A stretch of 39,801 bases of DNA from JADCCX01 sp031431475 (GTDB lineage Bacteria > Pseudomonadota > Alphaproteobacteria > Rhizobiales > Beijerinckiaceae). Position numbers and translations under genes: made by a program. The stretch covers positions 1-39,801 of the forward strand of contig JANPDL010000005.1 of NCBI GenBank assembly GCA_031431475.1. The letters are read 5' to 3'. The stretch's first letter is position 1; each line of letters opens with the position of its first letter. This document shows positions 14,762 through 22,266 of this stretch, piece after piece. The notes beneath the pieces are model-generated. The model was not told the DNA's origin and searched no databases. It saw only the letters and a program-made list of their open reading frames with translations.

Positions 14762-15979
14762 ATGGCGGCTGACGACCTGACCAGACCACTGGGTTTCGAC
14801 CGCGATGCTCCTGCGGCGGCGCGGCGGCGCGTTCCCGTGGGCAAGATCGCAGGAGGGTTCAGTCTGGCCCTGCTGTCGGGGCTTGTCGGCTTCATTGCCT
14901 TTGCCAGGGATCCGCTGGGCGGGGAGCCCATCGTCATGGCGTCCATCGACAAGATGCCGAAGCGCGTGACGGCGCAAAACGAACAGGAAACGCCTGCAAA
15001 CCGCGAACTCTCGCCGAATGTGCGCGAGGTGCCGCAGGGCAAGTCTGATCAACAACGCCAGGGCGCGGCAGATATGGAAACCGACTCGGGCGTGCGCGTG
15101 ATGCGGCAGAACGGGCAGGCGCCCGGCTCCGTCATCATCCGCGTGCCGGACGCTCAACCCACGATCAAGCTGGCTCCGGCACCGGACAAACGGCTGGTGG
15201 AGCGCAGCCGTCATGGCAATCTGCCCAAGCTCGGAGCGGATGGTATCCGCGCGGCCGATGTCTATGCGCGGCCCGTATCGGCGCAGCATCGCAACGCACC
15301 GGTGCGCATCGCCATTGTCGTGGGTGGCATGGGCATCAACGCCCATACGACCCAGGATGCCATACAGCGGCTCGCAGGCCCCATCAGCCTCGCCTACGCG
15401 CCCTACGGGCAGGATCTCGAGCGTCAGGTCAACCGCGCGCGTGAAGACGGCCACGAGGTTCTGCTCCAGGCACCGATGGAACCGTTCGATTATCCCGACA
15501 ATGATCCCGGGCCGCACACGCTGGTGGCGGCGTTGCCGGTGGAGCAGAACATCGACCGCCTGCAATGGGTAATGGCGCGGTTCACGGGCTATGTCGGTGT
15601 GATCAATTTCATGGGCGGGCGCTTTACTTCCAGTGACGCTGCATTGGCGCCCGTGATGAAGGATTTCGCCAGCCGCGGCCTGCTTTACATTGATGACGGC
15701 TCATCCGGGCGCAGCGTGGCCTCGCAGATGGCTGCGGGCGCCGGTGTCTCGTCGGGCAAGGCCGATGTTGTGCTGGATGCCGTGCAGCGCGGGCAGGAGA
15801 TCGATGCGGCGTTGGCGCGGCTTGAAAAGATCGCCCGCGAAAAGGGCAGCGCCATCGGCTATGGCTCGGCGCTTCCCGTGACGGTGGACCGCATCGCGCG
15901 CTGGGCCAAGGCGGCTGAGGCACGTGGCATCACACTGGTGCCGGTGAGCGCACTGGTATCATCCCCCAAGAGAAGCTAG
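14762..15979 (+). CDS. Divergent polysaccharide deacetylase family protein
   Basis: A 405-aa protein anchored by one N-terminal helix (about 27-47, GGFSLALLSGLVGFIAF), then a disordered proline-rich periplasmic stretch (to about 175). The catalytic-type domain is of the divergent polysaccharide deacetylase (YibQ/DUF610) kind. Recognisable parts are VRIAIVVGGMGINAHTTQ, LAYAPYG, LQAPMEPFDYP, GVINFMGGRFTS and SRGLLYIDDGSS. Such proteins are thought to act on envelope glycans; no activity is proven here. GGGG about 4 nt before the ATG serves as ribosome site. rppH follows 12 bp later. A CtrA box lies upstream. Confidence 0.9.
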   Translation: MAADDLTRPLGFDRDAPAAARRRVPVGKIAGGFSLALLSGLVGFIAFARDPLGGEPIVMASIDKMPKRVTAQNEQETPANRELSPNVREVPQGKSDQQRQGAADMETDSGVRVMRQNGQAPGSVIIRVPDAQPTIKLAPAPDKRLVERSRHGNLPKLGADGIRAADVYARPVSAQHRNAPVRIAIVVGGMGINAHTTQDAIQRLAGPISLAYAPYGQDLERQVNRAREDGHEVLLQAPMEPFDYPDNDPGPHTLVAALPVEQNIDRLQWVMARFTGYVGVINFMGGRFTSSDAALAPVMKDFASRGLLYIDDGSSGRSVASQMAAGAGVSSGKADVVLDAVQRGQEIDAALARLEKIAREKGSAIGYGSALPVTVDRIARWAKAAEARGITLVPVSALVSSPKRS

Positions 15980-15991
15980 ACAATTGCCATC

Positions 15992-16510
15992 ATGGCGAAA
16001 AAGCTTCAGGATCTCCCCTACCGCCGCTGTGTTGGTGTCATGCTGATCAACCGGCAGGGCCTTGTCTGGATCGGCGACCGGCGCAAGGATTCGACACCCG
16101 AGCATGTGGGCGGCGGCTTTTCCTGGCAGATGCCGCAAGGCGGGCTCGACCGGGGCGAAAACCCGTATCACGCGGCCTTGCGCGAACTGTCCGAGGAAAC
16201 CTCGGTCACATCAACAACGCTGCTGGCGGAAGCGCCTGACTGGTACAGCTACGATCTGCCGCTCGATGTCGCGACGCAAAGCTGGAAGGGCAAATTCCGG
16301 GGGCAGACTCAGAAATGGTTTGCCCTGCGCTTCGAAGGGGACGATTCCGAAATCAATGTGCTGAAACCCATGGGCGGGCACCGGCCGGAGTTCTCGGCCT
16401 GGCGCTGGGAGCGAATGGAACGGCTGACGGACCTCATCATCCCTTTCAAACGGCCGGTTTACGAGAAAGTCGTCATGGCGTTCAGCTATCTGGCACAGAA
16501 GCCTGATTGA
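15992..16510 (+). CDS. rppH: RNA pyrophosphohydrolase
   Basis: RppH removes pyrophosphate from 5'-triphosphorylated mRNA and so triggers RNase E-dependent decay. The 172-aa protein starts with the typical LPYRRCVGVMLIN and has the Nudix box G-x5-E-x7-REUxEE at GGLDRGENPYHAALRELSEE (about 51-70). GKFRGQTQKWFALRF and HRPEFSAWRWE are also family hallmarks. It follows the deacetylase with 12 bp spacing, a linkage I recall from many alphaproteobacteria. Confidence 0.95.
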   Translation: MAKKLQDLPYRRCVGVMLINRQGLVWIGDRRKDSTPEHVGGGFSWQMPQGGLDRGENPYHAALRELSEETSVTSTTLLAEAPDWYSYDLPLDVATQSWKGKFRGQTQKWFALRFEGDDSEINVLKPMGGHRPEFSAWRWERMERLTDLIIPFKRPVYEKVVMAFSYLAQKPD

Positions 16511-16525
16511 CTCCCCTCCAGCCGC

Positions 16526-16542
16526 ATGATGCACTGCATCAT
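16526..16542. promoter_or_regulatory. 17-bp palindrome upstream of the ABC importer
   Basis: ATGATGCA-C-TGCATCAT is a perfect palindrome with 8-bp arms, 37 bp upstream of the binding-protein ATG. A small GGCGG-aattg-CCGCC hairpin (16551-16565) follows. This is a plausible operator for a dimeric regulator; no regulator gene is adjacent. Confidence 0.45.
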
Positions 16543-16579
16543 CGGGAAAGGGCGGAATTGCCGCCTCTGGGAGAGCATT

Positions 16580-17527
16580 ATGAAACAATCATGGATTGCA
16601 GGGCTGGGCTTTGGCCTGATTGCCATGGCCGCTCCTGCCAGCGCGCAGGAAACGAAGGTCGTGATCGGCATGTCGGGCTGGACTGGTTTTGCGCCGCTGA
16701 CTTTGGCAAACGAGGCCGGAATCTTCAAGAAGAACGGACTTGATGTCACGATCAAGAAAATCCCGCAGGCTTCACGCCACCTCGCGATCCTGTCCGGTGA
16801 TATCCAGTGTGCGGCCACGACGGTGGAGACCTGGATCGCCTGGAACGCCAATGGCGTGGCCACGAAGCAGATTTTCCAGCTCGACAAGAGCTACGGTGCC
16901 GACGGCATGGTGGTGAAGAACGGCATCGAGAAGATCGCCGATCTCAAGGGCAAGACGGTGGCAGCTTCCCCGCCGGGCACTGCACCGTATTTCACACTGG
17001 CCTGGTTCCTGAAGAAGAACGGCCTTTCCGTGAAGGACGTGACCGTGGTGAACATGGAGCCCGGCCCGGCAGCGCAGGCCTTTATCGCGGGCAACAATGA
17101 TGCGGCGATGACCTATGAGCCCTTCCTGTCATCCGTGCGCGCGGCCCCGCAGGCGGGCAAGATACTGGCGACGACGCTGGATTATCCCATGATCATGGAC
17201 ACCTTTGGCTGCACCCCAGCGTTTCTGGGTGCCAATGAAAAGGCCGCGAAAGCACTGGCCGACAGCTATTTCGAGGCGCTGGAAATGATTGCCAAGGAAC
17301 CAGCCAAATCCAACGAGATCATGGGTGCAGATGTGAAGCAGACGGGCGAGGCTTTCGCTAAGTCGGCGGCTTATCTGCGCTGGCAGGACAAGGCGGCGAA
17401 CAAGGCATTCTTTGCTGGTCCGCATGCGGCGTTTTCGGCTGAAGCGGCGGATTTGTTGCTGGAGCTTGGCATCATCAAGGCCAAGCCGGATATGAGCGCT
17501 CTGGCCGATACGCGGTTCATTCAGTAG
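16580..17527 (+). CDS. ABC importer periplasmic binding protein (NrtA/SsuA/TauA type)
   Basis: A 315-aa solute-binding protein with a Sec signal peptide ending APASA before QETKVV. The mature domain is of the NMT1/SsuA kind: GWTGFAPLTLANEAGIFKKNGLDV, then IKKIPQASRHLAILSGDIQ and LKGKTVAASPPGTAPYFTLAWFL. These proteins feed sulfonates, nitrate, pyrimidine or urea-derived compounds to importers. No sulfonatase, nitrate reductase or urea carboxylase gene is nearby, so the substrate is open. The start at 16580 has GGGAGAG just upstream; the longer in-frame ATG at 16526 lies within a palindrome and has no signal peptide next to it. First gene of a three-gene operon. Confidence 0.9.
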   Translation: MKQSWIAGLGFGLIAMAAPASAQETKVVIGMSGWTGFAPLTLANEAGIFKKNGLDVTIKKIPQASRHLAILSGDIQCAATTVETWIAWNANGVATKQIFQLDKSYGADGMVVKNGIEKIADLKGKTVAASPPGTAPYFTLAWFLKKNGLSVKDVTVVNMEPGPAAQAFIAGNNDAAMTYEPFLSSVRAAPQAGKILATTLDYPMIMDTFGCTPAFLGANEKAAKALADSYFEALEMIAKEPAKSNEIMGADVKQTGEAFAKSAAYLRWQDKAANKAFFAGPHAAFSAEAADLLLELGIIKAKPDMSALADTRFIQ

Positions 17528-17538
17528 GCACTGTCTTT

Positions 17539-17561
17539 CCTTTTCCTCTTGCGGGAGAAGG
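17539..17561. repeat. Degenerate copy of the CCTTCTCCC palindrome
   Basis: CCTTTTCC (17539-17546) and GGAGAAGG (17554-17561) are inverted with one mismatch, separated by TCTTGCG as in the copy near 26561. Its right arm is the purine-rich Shine-Dalgarno stretch 10 nt before the permease ATG. Confidence 0.5.
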
Positions 17562-17571
17562 AGAACAAACA

Positions 17572-18345
17572 ATGCGCCCGCTTCAACCCGTTTCACCCAC
17601 CTCACGCATCTGGCTCGGCATCAGCTTCTTCGTGCTGTTCTTCGGTGCATGGGCCGTGGCCACGCTGGGCGGGTTCGTGCCGAAAATCTTCCTCGCCGAT
17701 CCGATCACCATGCTGCAGGACGGCTGGCTGCTGCTGACCAAGTTCGGCTTTGCCAAAGATATCGGCATCACGATCTGGCGGGTGGTTGGCGGCTTTGTGC
17801 TGGCGACGATCATTGCGGTGCCGCTTGGCATTCTCATGGGTGCCTACAAGCCCATCGAGGCGTTCTTCGAGCCGTTTGTGTCCTTCGCGCGCTATCTGCC
17901 CGCGTCGGCCTTCGTACCGCTGCTCATCCTCTGGGCGGGCATCGGCGAGACGCAGAAATTGCTGGTGATCTTCATCGGTTCGATCTTCCAGATCATCCTG
18001 ATGGTGGCGGTCGCCGTCGGCAACACGCGGCGCGATCTGGTGGAAGCGGCGTACACGCTGGGTTCCGGCGACGGCGGTGTGGTGCGGCGCGTGATGATCC
18101 CCATGAATGCGCCTGAAATCGCCGAAATCCTGCGCCTCGTGCTGGGCTGGGCCTGGACCTATGTCATCGTGGCGGAGTTCATCGGCTCCTCCAATGGCAT
18201 CGGACACATGATCATCGCCAGCCAGGCGCTGCTCGCCACGGGCCAGATGATCTTCGGCATCATCGTCATCGGTTTCATCGGCCTGATTTCGGATTTTGCC
18301 TTCAAGCTGCTGAACCGCAGGCTGTTTCCGTGGAGGCTGGCGTGA
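17572..18345 (+). CDS. ABC importer permease (SsuC/TauC type)
   Basis: A 257-aa BPD_transp_1 permease with about six membrane helices and the EAA loop EAAYTLGSGDGGVVRRVMIPMNAPEI (about 160-185), which contacts the ATPase. The pattern AVPLGILMGAYKPIEAFFEP and RYLPASAFVPLLILWAGIGETQK is typical of the nitrate/sulfonate/taurine permease family. It forms the membrane channel for the adjacent binding protein and ATPase. The ribosome site GGAGAAGGAG comes from a palindromic repeat arm. Confidence 0.93.
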   Translation: MRPLQPVSPTSRIWLGISFFVLFFGAWAVATLGGFVPKIFLADPITMLQDGWLLLTKFGFAKDIGITIWRVVGGFVLATIIAVPLGILMGAYKPIEAFFEPFVSFARYLPASAFVPLLILWAGIGETQKLLVIFIGSIFQIILMVAVAVGNTRRDLVEAAYTLGSGDGGVVRRVMIPMNAPEIAEILRLVLGWAWTYVIVAEFIGSSNGIGHMIIASQALLATGQMIFGIIVIGFIGLISDFAFKLLNRRLFPWRLA

Positions 18346-18376
18346 GACAGCCGACCAAACCTGAAGCGAGGCCGGC

Positions 18377-19168
18377 GTGAGCGCGGGCAGCCTCACCATT
18401 CAGAAGGTCTCGCGGGTCTTTCCGGGCGCGGGCGGCTCCGGGCCGGTGACGGCGCTGCAGCCGACCACGCTGGATATCGCTTCCAATGAATTTATCACCA
18501 TTCTAGGCCCTTCGGGCTGCGGCAAATCCACCTTGCTGAGGATCGTCGCCGGGCTTGATACCCCCTCCTCCGGCGAAGTGCGGCTCAACGGCAAGGCCGT
18601 GATACGACCGGGGCCTGATCGCGGCATGGTGTTCCAGAGCTACACACTGTTTCCCTGGCTGACGGTCGCCCAGAACATCGCCTACGGACTGCGCGAGAAG
18701 GGCATGCCCGAGAGCGAGCAGAAAGAGATCGTCGCGTCCTATATGGCCAAGGTCGGCCTGAGGGGCTTCGAGAACCACTGGCCCAAGCAATTGTCGGGCG
18801 GCATGCAGCAGCGCACGGCCATCGCGCGCGCGCTGGCGAATGATCCGGCTATTCTCCTGCTGGACGAGCCCTTCGGCGCGCTGGATAACCAGACACGCGG
18901 GTTGATGCAGGAATTGCTGCTGGGCATATGGGAGCGCGAGAAGAAGACCGTGCTGTTCGTCACCCACGACATCGAGGAGGCGATCTTCATGGCCAACCGC
19001 TGCCTCGTGATGAGCGCACGCCCCGGCCGTATCAAACTTGATTTACCGATCACGCTGCCGCATCCGCGCCATTACACCATGAAGACATCGCCGGAGTTCT
19101 CCGCGCTGAAGGCGCAACTCACCGAGGAAATCCGTGTGGAAGCCGTGCTGGCGGCCGAGGCGCATTGA
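18377..19168 (+). CDS. ABC importer ATPase (SsuB/TauB/NrtD type)
   Basis: A 263-aa nucleotide-binding subunit. Walker A GPSGCGKST (about 45-53), Q-loop MVFQSYTLFPWL, signature LSGGMQQRTAIARAL, Walker B AILLLDEPFGALD and the switch His in FVTHDIEEA are all intact. The start is GTG at 18377, 31 bp after the permease stop. It hydrolyses ATP to drive uptake through the permease. It completes the operon. Confidence 0.95.
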   Translation: MSAGSLTIQKVSRVFPGAGGSGPVTALQPTTLDIASNEFITILGPSGCGKSTLLRIVAGLDTPSSGEVRLNGKAVIRPGPDRGMVFQSYTLFPWLTVAQNIAYGLREKGMPESEQKEIVASYMAKVGLRGFENHWPKQLSGGMQQRTAIARALANDPAILLLDEPFGALDNQTRGLMQELLLGIWEREKKTVLFVTHDIEEAIFMANRCLVMSARPGRIKLDLPITLPHPRHYTMKTSPEFSALKAQLTEEIRVEAVLAAEAH

Positions 19169-19266
19169 GCCACAGCCAAAGCCCTCTTCCCATCCCCCTT
19201 TCCATCTCCTGCATTTTCTGCCATAGGCCTGCCGTCCGTCCCGCACCCTTGGAGGCGACGGATCAA

Positions 19267-19316
19267 GAGTTCCGAAGGGAACTCAAGATGCGGCGGATCA
19301 TCCGCCGTGTTTTTGT
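19267..19316 (+). promoter_or_regulatory. Tandem hairpins before rplY: terminator or L25 leader
   Basis: Hairpin 1: GAGTTCC-gaag-GGAACTC (19267-19284). Hairpin 2: CGGCGGAT-c-ATCCGCCG (19291-19307), followed by TGTTTTTGTTTT. Hairpin 2 with its T-run is a good intrinsic terminator. It lies about 120 bp after the ABC ATPase and 23 bp before the rplY Shine-Dalgarno, so it could end the ABC operon or act as an attenuator in an rplY leader. Confidence 0.65.
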
Positions 19317-19338
19317 TTTAACATTCCGGAGATGACCC

Positions 19339-19983
19339 ATGGCTTCAGTGAAGCAGCTTGACGCACAACCGCGTCAGCGGGTCGGCAAGGGGGCCGCCCG
19401 GGCTACTCGTCGTGAGCATCGCGTTCCTGCGGTGATCTATGGCGGTGGCCAGGCGCCCGTGTCGATTTCGCTCGACTACAACCGCACCAACCAGCTGATC
19501 TATGCTGGCCACTTCCTGACCACCGTCTTTGAAATCAAAGTGGGCGGCGAGACGATCCGTGCGATCCCGCGCGATTATCAGCTCGATGCCGTGAAGGATT
19601 TTCCCACTCACGTGGATTTCCTGCGCCTCGCACCCGGCGCCACGATCCGCGTGGAAGTGCCTGTTCACTTCATCAACCATGAAGCATCGCCGGGCCTCAA
19701 GCAGGGCGGCGCGCTCAATATCGTGCGCCATGCGGTCGAGATGGTGGTTCCGGCCGACAACATTCCGGACAGCCTGACAGCCGACCTGACGGGCCTCGCC
19801 TTCAATGACGCCGTAAAGATTCACTCAATCGCGCTGCCCGCCGGCACGCGGACGGTAATACAGGGCCGCGACTTCACCATCGCGACCATTACGCCGCCAA
19901 AGGCACAGACTGCCGAAGAGAAGGCGGCGACCGAAGCTGCAGCAGCACCCGCAGCAGTTGCTGCTCCCGCAGCCAAGAAGTAA
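19339..19983 (+). CDS. rplY: 50S ribosomal protein L25/general stress protein Ctc
   Basis: A two-domain L25 (TL5/CTC type) of 214 aa that binds 5S rRNA in the large subunit. The N-terminal L25 domain (about 1-93) includes QPRQRVGKGAARATRREHRVPAVIYGG and IRAIPRDYQLDAVKDFPTHVDFLRL. The C-terminal TL5 domain (about 98-190) includes VEVPVHFINHEASPGLKQGG. The tail is an Ala/Pro-rich extension common in alphaproteobacteria. GGAG lies 7 nt upstream of the ATG. pth follows after a hairpin, the usual rplY-pth pair. Confidence 0.96.
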   Translation: MASVKQLDAQPRQRVGKGAARATRREHRVPAVIYGGGQAPVSISLDYNRTNQLIYAGHFLTTVFEIKVGGETIRAIPRDYQLDAVKDFPTHVDFLRLAPGATIRVEVPVHFINHEASPGLKQGGALNIVRHAVEMVVPADNIPDSLTADLTGLAFNDAVKIHSIALPAGTRTVIQGRDFTIATITPPKAQTAEEKAATEAAAAPAAVAAPAAKK

Positions 19984-20009
19984 GCCGCTACAACCGGCCA
20001 AAGATAGTG

Positions 20010-20034
20010 AAGGCCGGGGAAACCCGGCCTTTTT
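20010..20034 (+). terminator. Intrinsic terminator between rplY and pth
   Basis: AAGGCCGGG (20010-20018), loop GAAA, CCCGGCCTT (20023-20031), then TTTC. A perfect 9-bp stem with a GNRA loop. pth starts only 17 bp later, so read-through or a separate pth promoter is needed. Confidence 0.88.
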
Positions 20035-20051
20035 CTTGAGGACAGTAAACG

Positions 20052-20672
20052 ATGGCGGATCGTCTTCATCTCGTTGTAGGTCTGGGCAACCCCGGCCAGA
20101 AATATGCCCGCAACCGGCATAACATTGGCTTCATGACGCTGGACGCGATAGCCCGGCGCTGGAATGCCAAGCCATGGAAGGTCAAGTTCCAGGCGGAGAT
20201 CACGGATATCATCTTAGAGGGAGAGAAGGTGCTGCTGATGAAGCCGCAAACCTTCATGAATGAATCGGGCCGTGCGGTGGGCGAGGCCATGCGATTCCAC
20301 AAGATTGCGCTCGAAGATATCGCCGTCTTCCACGACGAACTGGATCTGTCGCCAGCCAAACTACGGGTGAAGACCGGTGGCGGCAACGCCGGTCACAACG
20401 GCTTGCGCTCGATCACGGCCCATTGCGGCAACGACTATCCCCGCATCCGCATGGGCATCGGTCACCCCGGCGACAAGGACATGGTGCATGCTTATGTGCT
20501 GAGCGACTTCGCGAAGGGCGAGGAAGGTTGGGCGGAGGATATATGCCGCCTGTCAGCGGACCTTCTGCCGCGCATTATCACAGGAGATGGCGAGCGTTTC
20601 CAGAATGACATGGCGCTTGAAATGAAGAAGCGCGGATGGGGGGAGGTGAGCGTGATGGGGAAGGCGGGATAG
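20052..20672 (+). CDS. pth: Peptidyl-tRNA hydrolase
   Basis: Pth releases peptides from prematurely dropped peptidyl-tRNA. The 206-aa protein carries VVGLGNPGQKYARNRHNIGF (Asn and catalytic His around 20-22), KPQTFMNESGRAV, FHDELDLSPAKLRVKTGGGNAGHNGLRSI and YPRIRMGIGHPGDKDMVHAYVL, all family hallmarks. GAGGA lies 8 nt before the ATG. It sits directly after rplY, the usual partner. Confidence 0.96.
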   Translation: MADRLHLVVGLGNPGQKYARNRHNIGFMTLDAIARRWNAKPWKVKFQAEITDIILEGEKVLLMKPQTFMNESGRAVGEAMRFHKIALEDIAVFHDELDLSPAKLRVKTGGGNAGHNGLRSITAHCGNDYPRIRMGIGHPGDKDMVHAYVLSDFAKGEEGWAEDICRLSADLLPRIITGDGERFQNDMALEMKKRGWGEVSVMGKAG

Positions 20673-20697
20673 CTTGGTTTGCTTTGGCACTAAGCTT

Positions 20698-20813
20698 GTG
20701 CGTGCTTCGAGACGGCGCAAAGAGCGCCTCCTCAGCATAAGGATCATTGTAAGTTGCAGTGCACGAATTTCCTCATGCTGAGGAGCGCCAAAAGCGCGTC
20801 TCGAAGCACGCAC
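20698..20813. repeat. Variant two-hairpin repeat (GTGCGTGCTTCGAGACG type)
   Basis: About 116 bp with termini GTGCGTGCTTCGAGACG / CGTCTCGAAGCACGCAC (perfect 17-bp inverted repeat) and inner arms CTCCTCAGCATAAGG / CCTCATGCTGAGGAG (one mismatch). The centre has AGTGCACGAATT. The architecture matches the 8857-type elements but the arms differ. CTTCGAGACG...CTCCTCAGCATGAGG palindromes are, from memory, abundant in Bradyrhizobium-related genomes. Confidence 0.83.
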
Positions 20814-20854
20814 AAGGCTGATGCAGCCGCTTCAATTCAGCCGGGCATGATAAC

Positions 20855-20880
20855 AAAAAAGGCTCCCGAAGGAGCCTCTT
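20855..20880 (-). terminator. Intrinsic terminator of rpsT
   Basis: On the minus strand: GGCTCC-ttcg-GGAGCC followed by six T. It lies 22 bp beyond the rpsT stop codon. Confidence 0.92.
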
Positions 20881-20902
20881 TCAAATATGATTTTCAGAAA
20901 GC

Positions 20903-21169
20903 TCAGGCAGACATGGCCTTCATGCGCTTGGCCAGACGGGAAACCTTCCGCGACGCCGTGTTCTTGTGGAGAAGACCGAACTGGGCGGCCTTCATCATGG
21001 CTGACTCGGCAGCTACGAGGGCGCCAGAAACAACCTTTGCATCGCCACCGGCGAAAGACTCTTCCGCTTTGCGGACCACATTGCGGACGCGCGTGGTGCG
21101 CATCTTGTTCACAGCGGTGCGCTTGACAGCCTGACGGGCGGCTTTCTTGGCGGAGGACGTATTGGCCAT
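20903..21169 (-). CDS. rpsT: 30S ribosomal protein S20
   Basis: An 88-aa basic S20 protein: MANTSSAKKAARQAVKRTAVN at the N-terminus and GLLHKNTASRKVSRLAKRMKAM at the C-terminus. It binds 16S rRNA early in 30S assembly. The ATG at 21167-21169 gives the canonical MANT start; an ATG 11 codons earlier is rejected. The upstream minus-strand gene is an enoyl-CoA hydratase, as in many Hyphomicrobiales. dnaA, which usually follows rpsT there, is absent; a repeat element and pth are found instead. Confidence 0.96.
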   Translation of the reverse strand: MANTSSAKKAARQAVKRTAVNKMRTTRVRNVVRKAEESFAGGDAKVVSGALVAAESAMMKAAQFGLLHKNTASRKVSRLAKRMKAMSA

Positions 21170-21315
21170 GGATGAACCTTCGTGGATGACCATCACACGC
21201 ATCGCAGAACGATTGATGATGGCGAGAGAAATGGATCAGCCGCGAGCGGGCTCGCAGTGGGTTGTGTGCACATAGTCGGAAGTGGCGTTGGCGTCAATGC
21301 CGAGGTTATCCGGCC

Positions 21316-22101
21316 TCACCGGTTTTTGAACACCGGCTTCCGCTTCTCCACAAACGCCGCCATGCCTTCCTTCTGGTCCGCCGTCGCGAACATGGCCGAA
21401 AACAGCCTGCGCTCGAAGCGCACGCCTTCCGCCAGCGTCATCTCGAACGAGCGGTTGACGCTTTCCTTGGTCATCGCCGTGATCACCTGCGAATAGCCCG
21501 CGATGGTGGTGGCGGCCTTGATCGCCTCCTCCATCAGCTTGTCCGCCGGCACAAGGCGCGAGACCAGCCCGCAGCGCTCGGCCTCCGCCGCATCCATCAT
21601 CCGCCCGGTGAGGCACATGTCCATCGCCTTCGCCTTGCCGATAAAACGCGCCATGCGCTGCGATCCGCCTGCGCCCGGCATGACGCCCAGCTTGATCTCG
21701 GGCTGGCCGAATTTGGCTGTATCCGCCGCGATGATGAAATCGCACATCATGGCGACCTCGCAGCCGCCACCCAGTGCAAAGCCCGCGACCGCCGCGATGA
21801 TCGGCTTGCGGCGCTGGCTGATGCGGTCCCAGGCGGCGATATGGTCGTCCATATACGTGCCGGGATAGCGCTTGTTCTGCATTTCCTTGATGTCGGCACC
21901 CGCCGCGAAAGCCTTGTCAGAGCCGGTGAGGACCATGCAACCAATGGTCTTGTCCTTTTCGAACGCATCCATGGCCTTGTTCACTTCGCTGATCAGCTTC
22001 GCATTCAGTGCATTCAGCGCGTCAGGCCGGTTCAGCTTGATCACGCCGACGGGGCCGTGGGTTTCGACGATGATGGTTTGGTAAGTCGTGCCTTGAGCCA
22101 T
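21316..22101 (-). CDS. Enoyl-CoA hydratase
   Basis: A 261-aa crotonase that hydrates 2-trans-enoyl-CoA in beta-oxidation. The oxyanion-hole segments are AFAAGADIKEM (about 61-71) and AGFALGGGCEVAMMCD (about 103-118). The catalytic glutamate is in FGQPEIKLGVMPGAGG (about 132-147). The second acidic residue, Glu164 of the rat enzyme (AMEMVLTG), reads Asp here (AMDMCLTG), a conservative change. GGAGGA is 9 nt upstream of the ATG. The N-terminal TIIVETHGPVGVIKLNRPDALNAL is typical. It precedes rpsT on the same strand with a 146-bp gap. Confidence 0.93.
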   Translation of the reverse strand: MAQGTTYQTIIVETHGPVGVIKLNRPDALNALNAKLISEVNKAMDAFEKDKTIGCMVLTGSDKAFAAGADIKEMQNKRYPGTYMDDHIAAWDRISQRRKPIIAAVAGFALGGGCEVAMMCDFIIAADTAKFGQPEIKLGVMPGAGGSQRMARFIGKAKAMDMCLTGRMMDAAEAERCGLVSRLVPADKLMEEAIKAATTIAGYSQVITAMTKESVNRSFEMTLAEGVRFERRLFSAMFATADQKEGMAAFVEKRKPVFKNR

Positions 22102-22266
22102 GGTTGTTGTTCCTCCAGATCAGCGAATGTTGCGGACCATAGCGGGGGGATTGGCTCTGTCCACTCCGGCAGCAATGCCAGGACGGATTTCAGAGACAAT
22201 TCGCCACTATCGGAGGATGTCAGAGTTGCAACAGGAGGCGTTGCGCCGTTTGAGGCCGCTTTTAAA

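Noticed and set aside
16580..19168. Assigning the ABC importer to urea, taurine or nitrate
   Set aside because: The binding protein is only family-level similar, and no substrate-specific catabolic gene is nearby.
20821..21330. Replication origin near rpsT
   Set aside because: No cluster of TTATCCACA-type DnaA boxes and no dnaA gene; a single TTATCC at 21307 is not enough.
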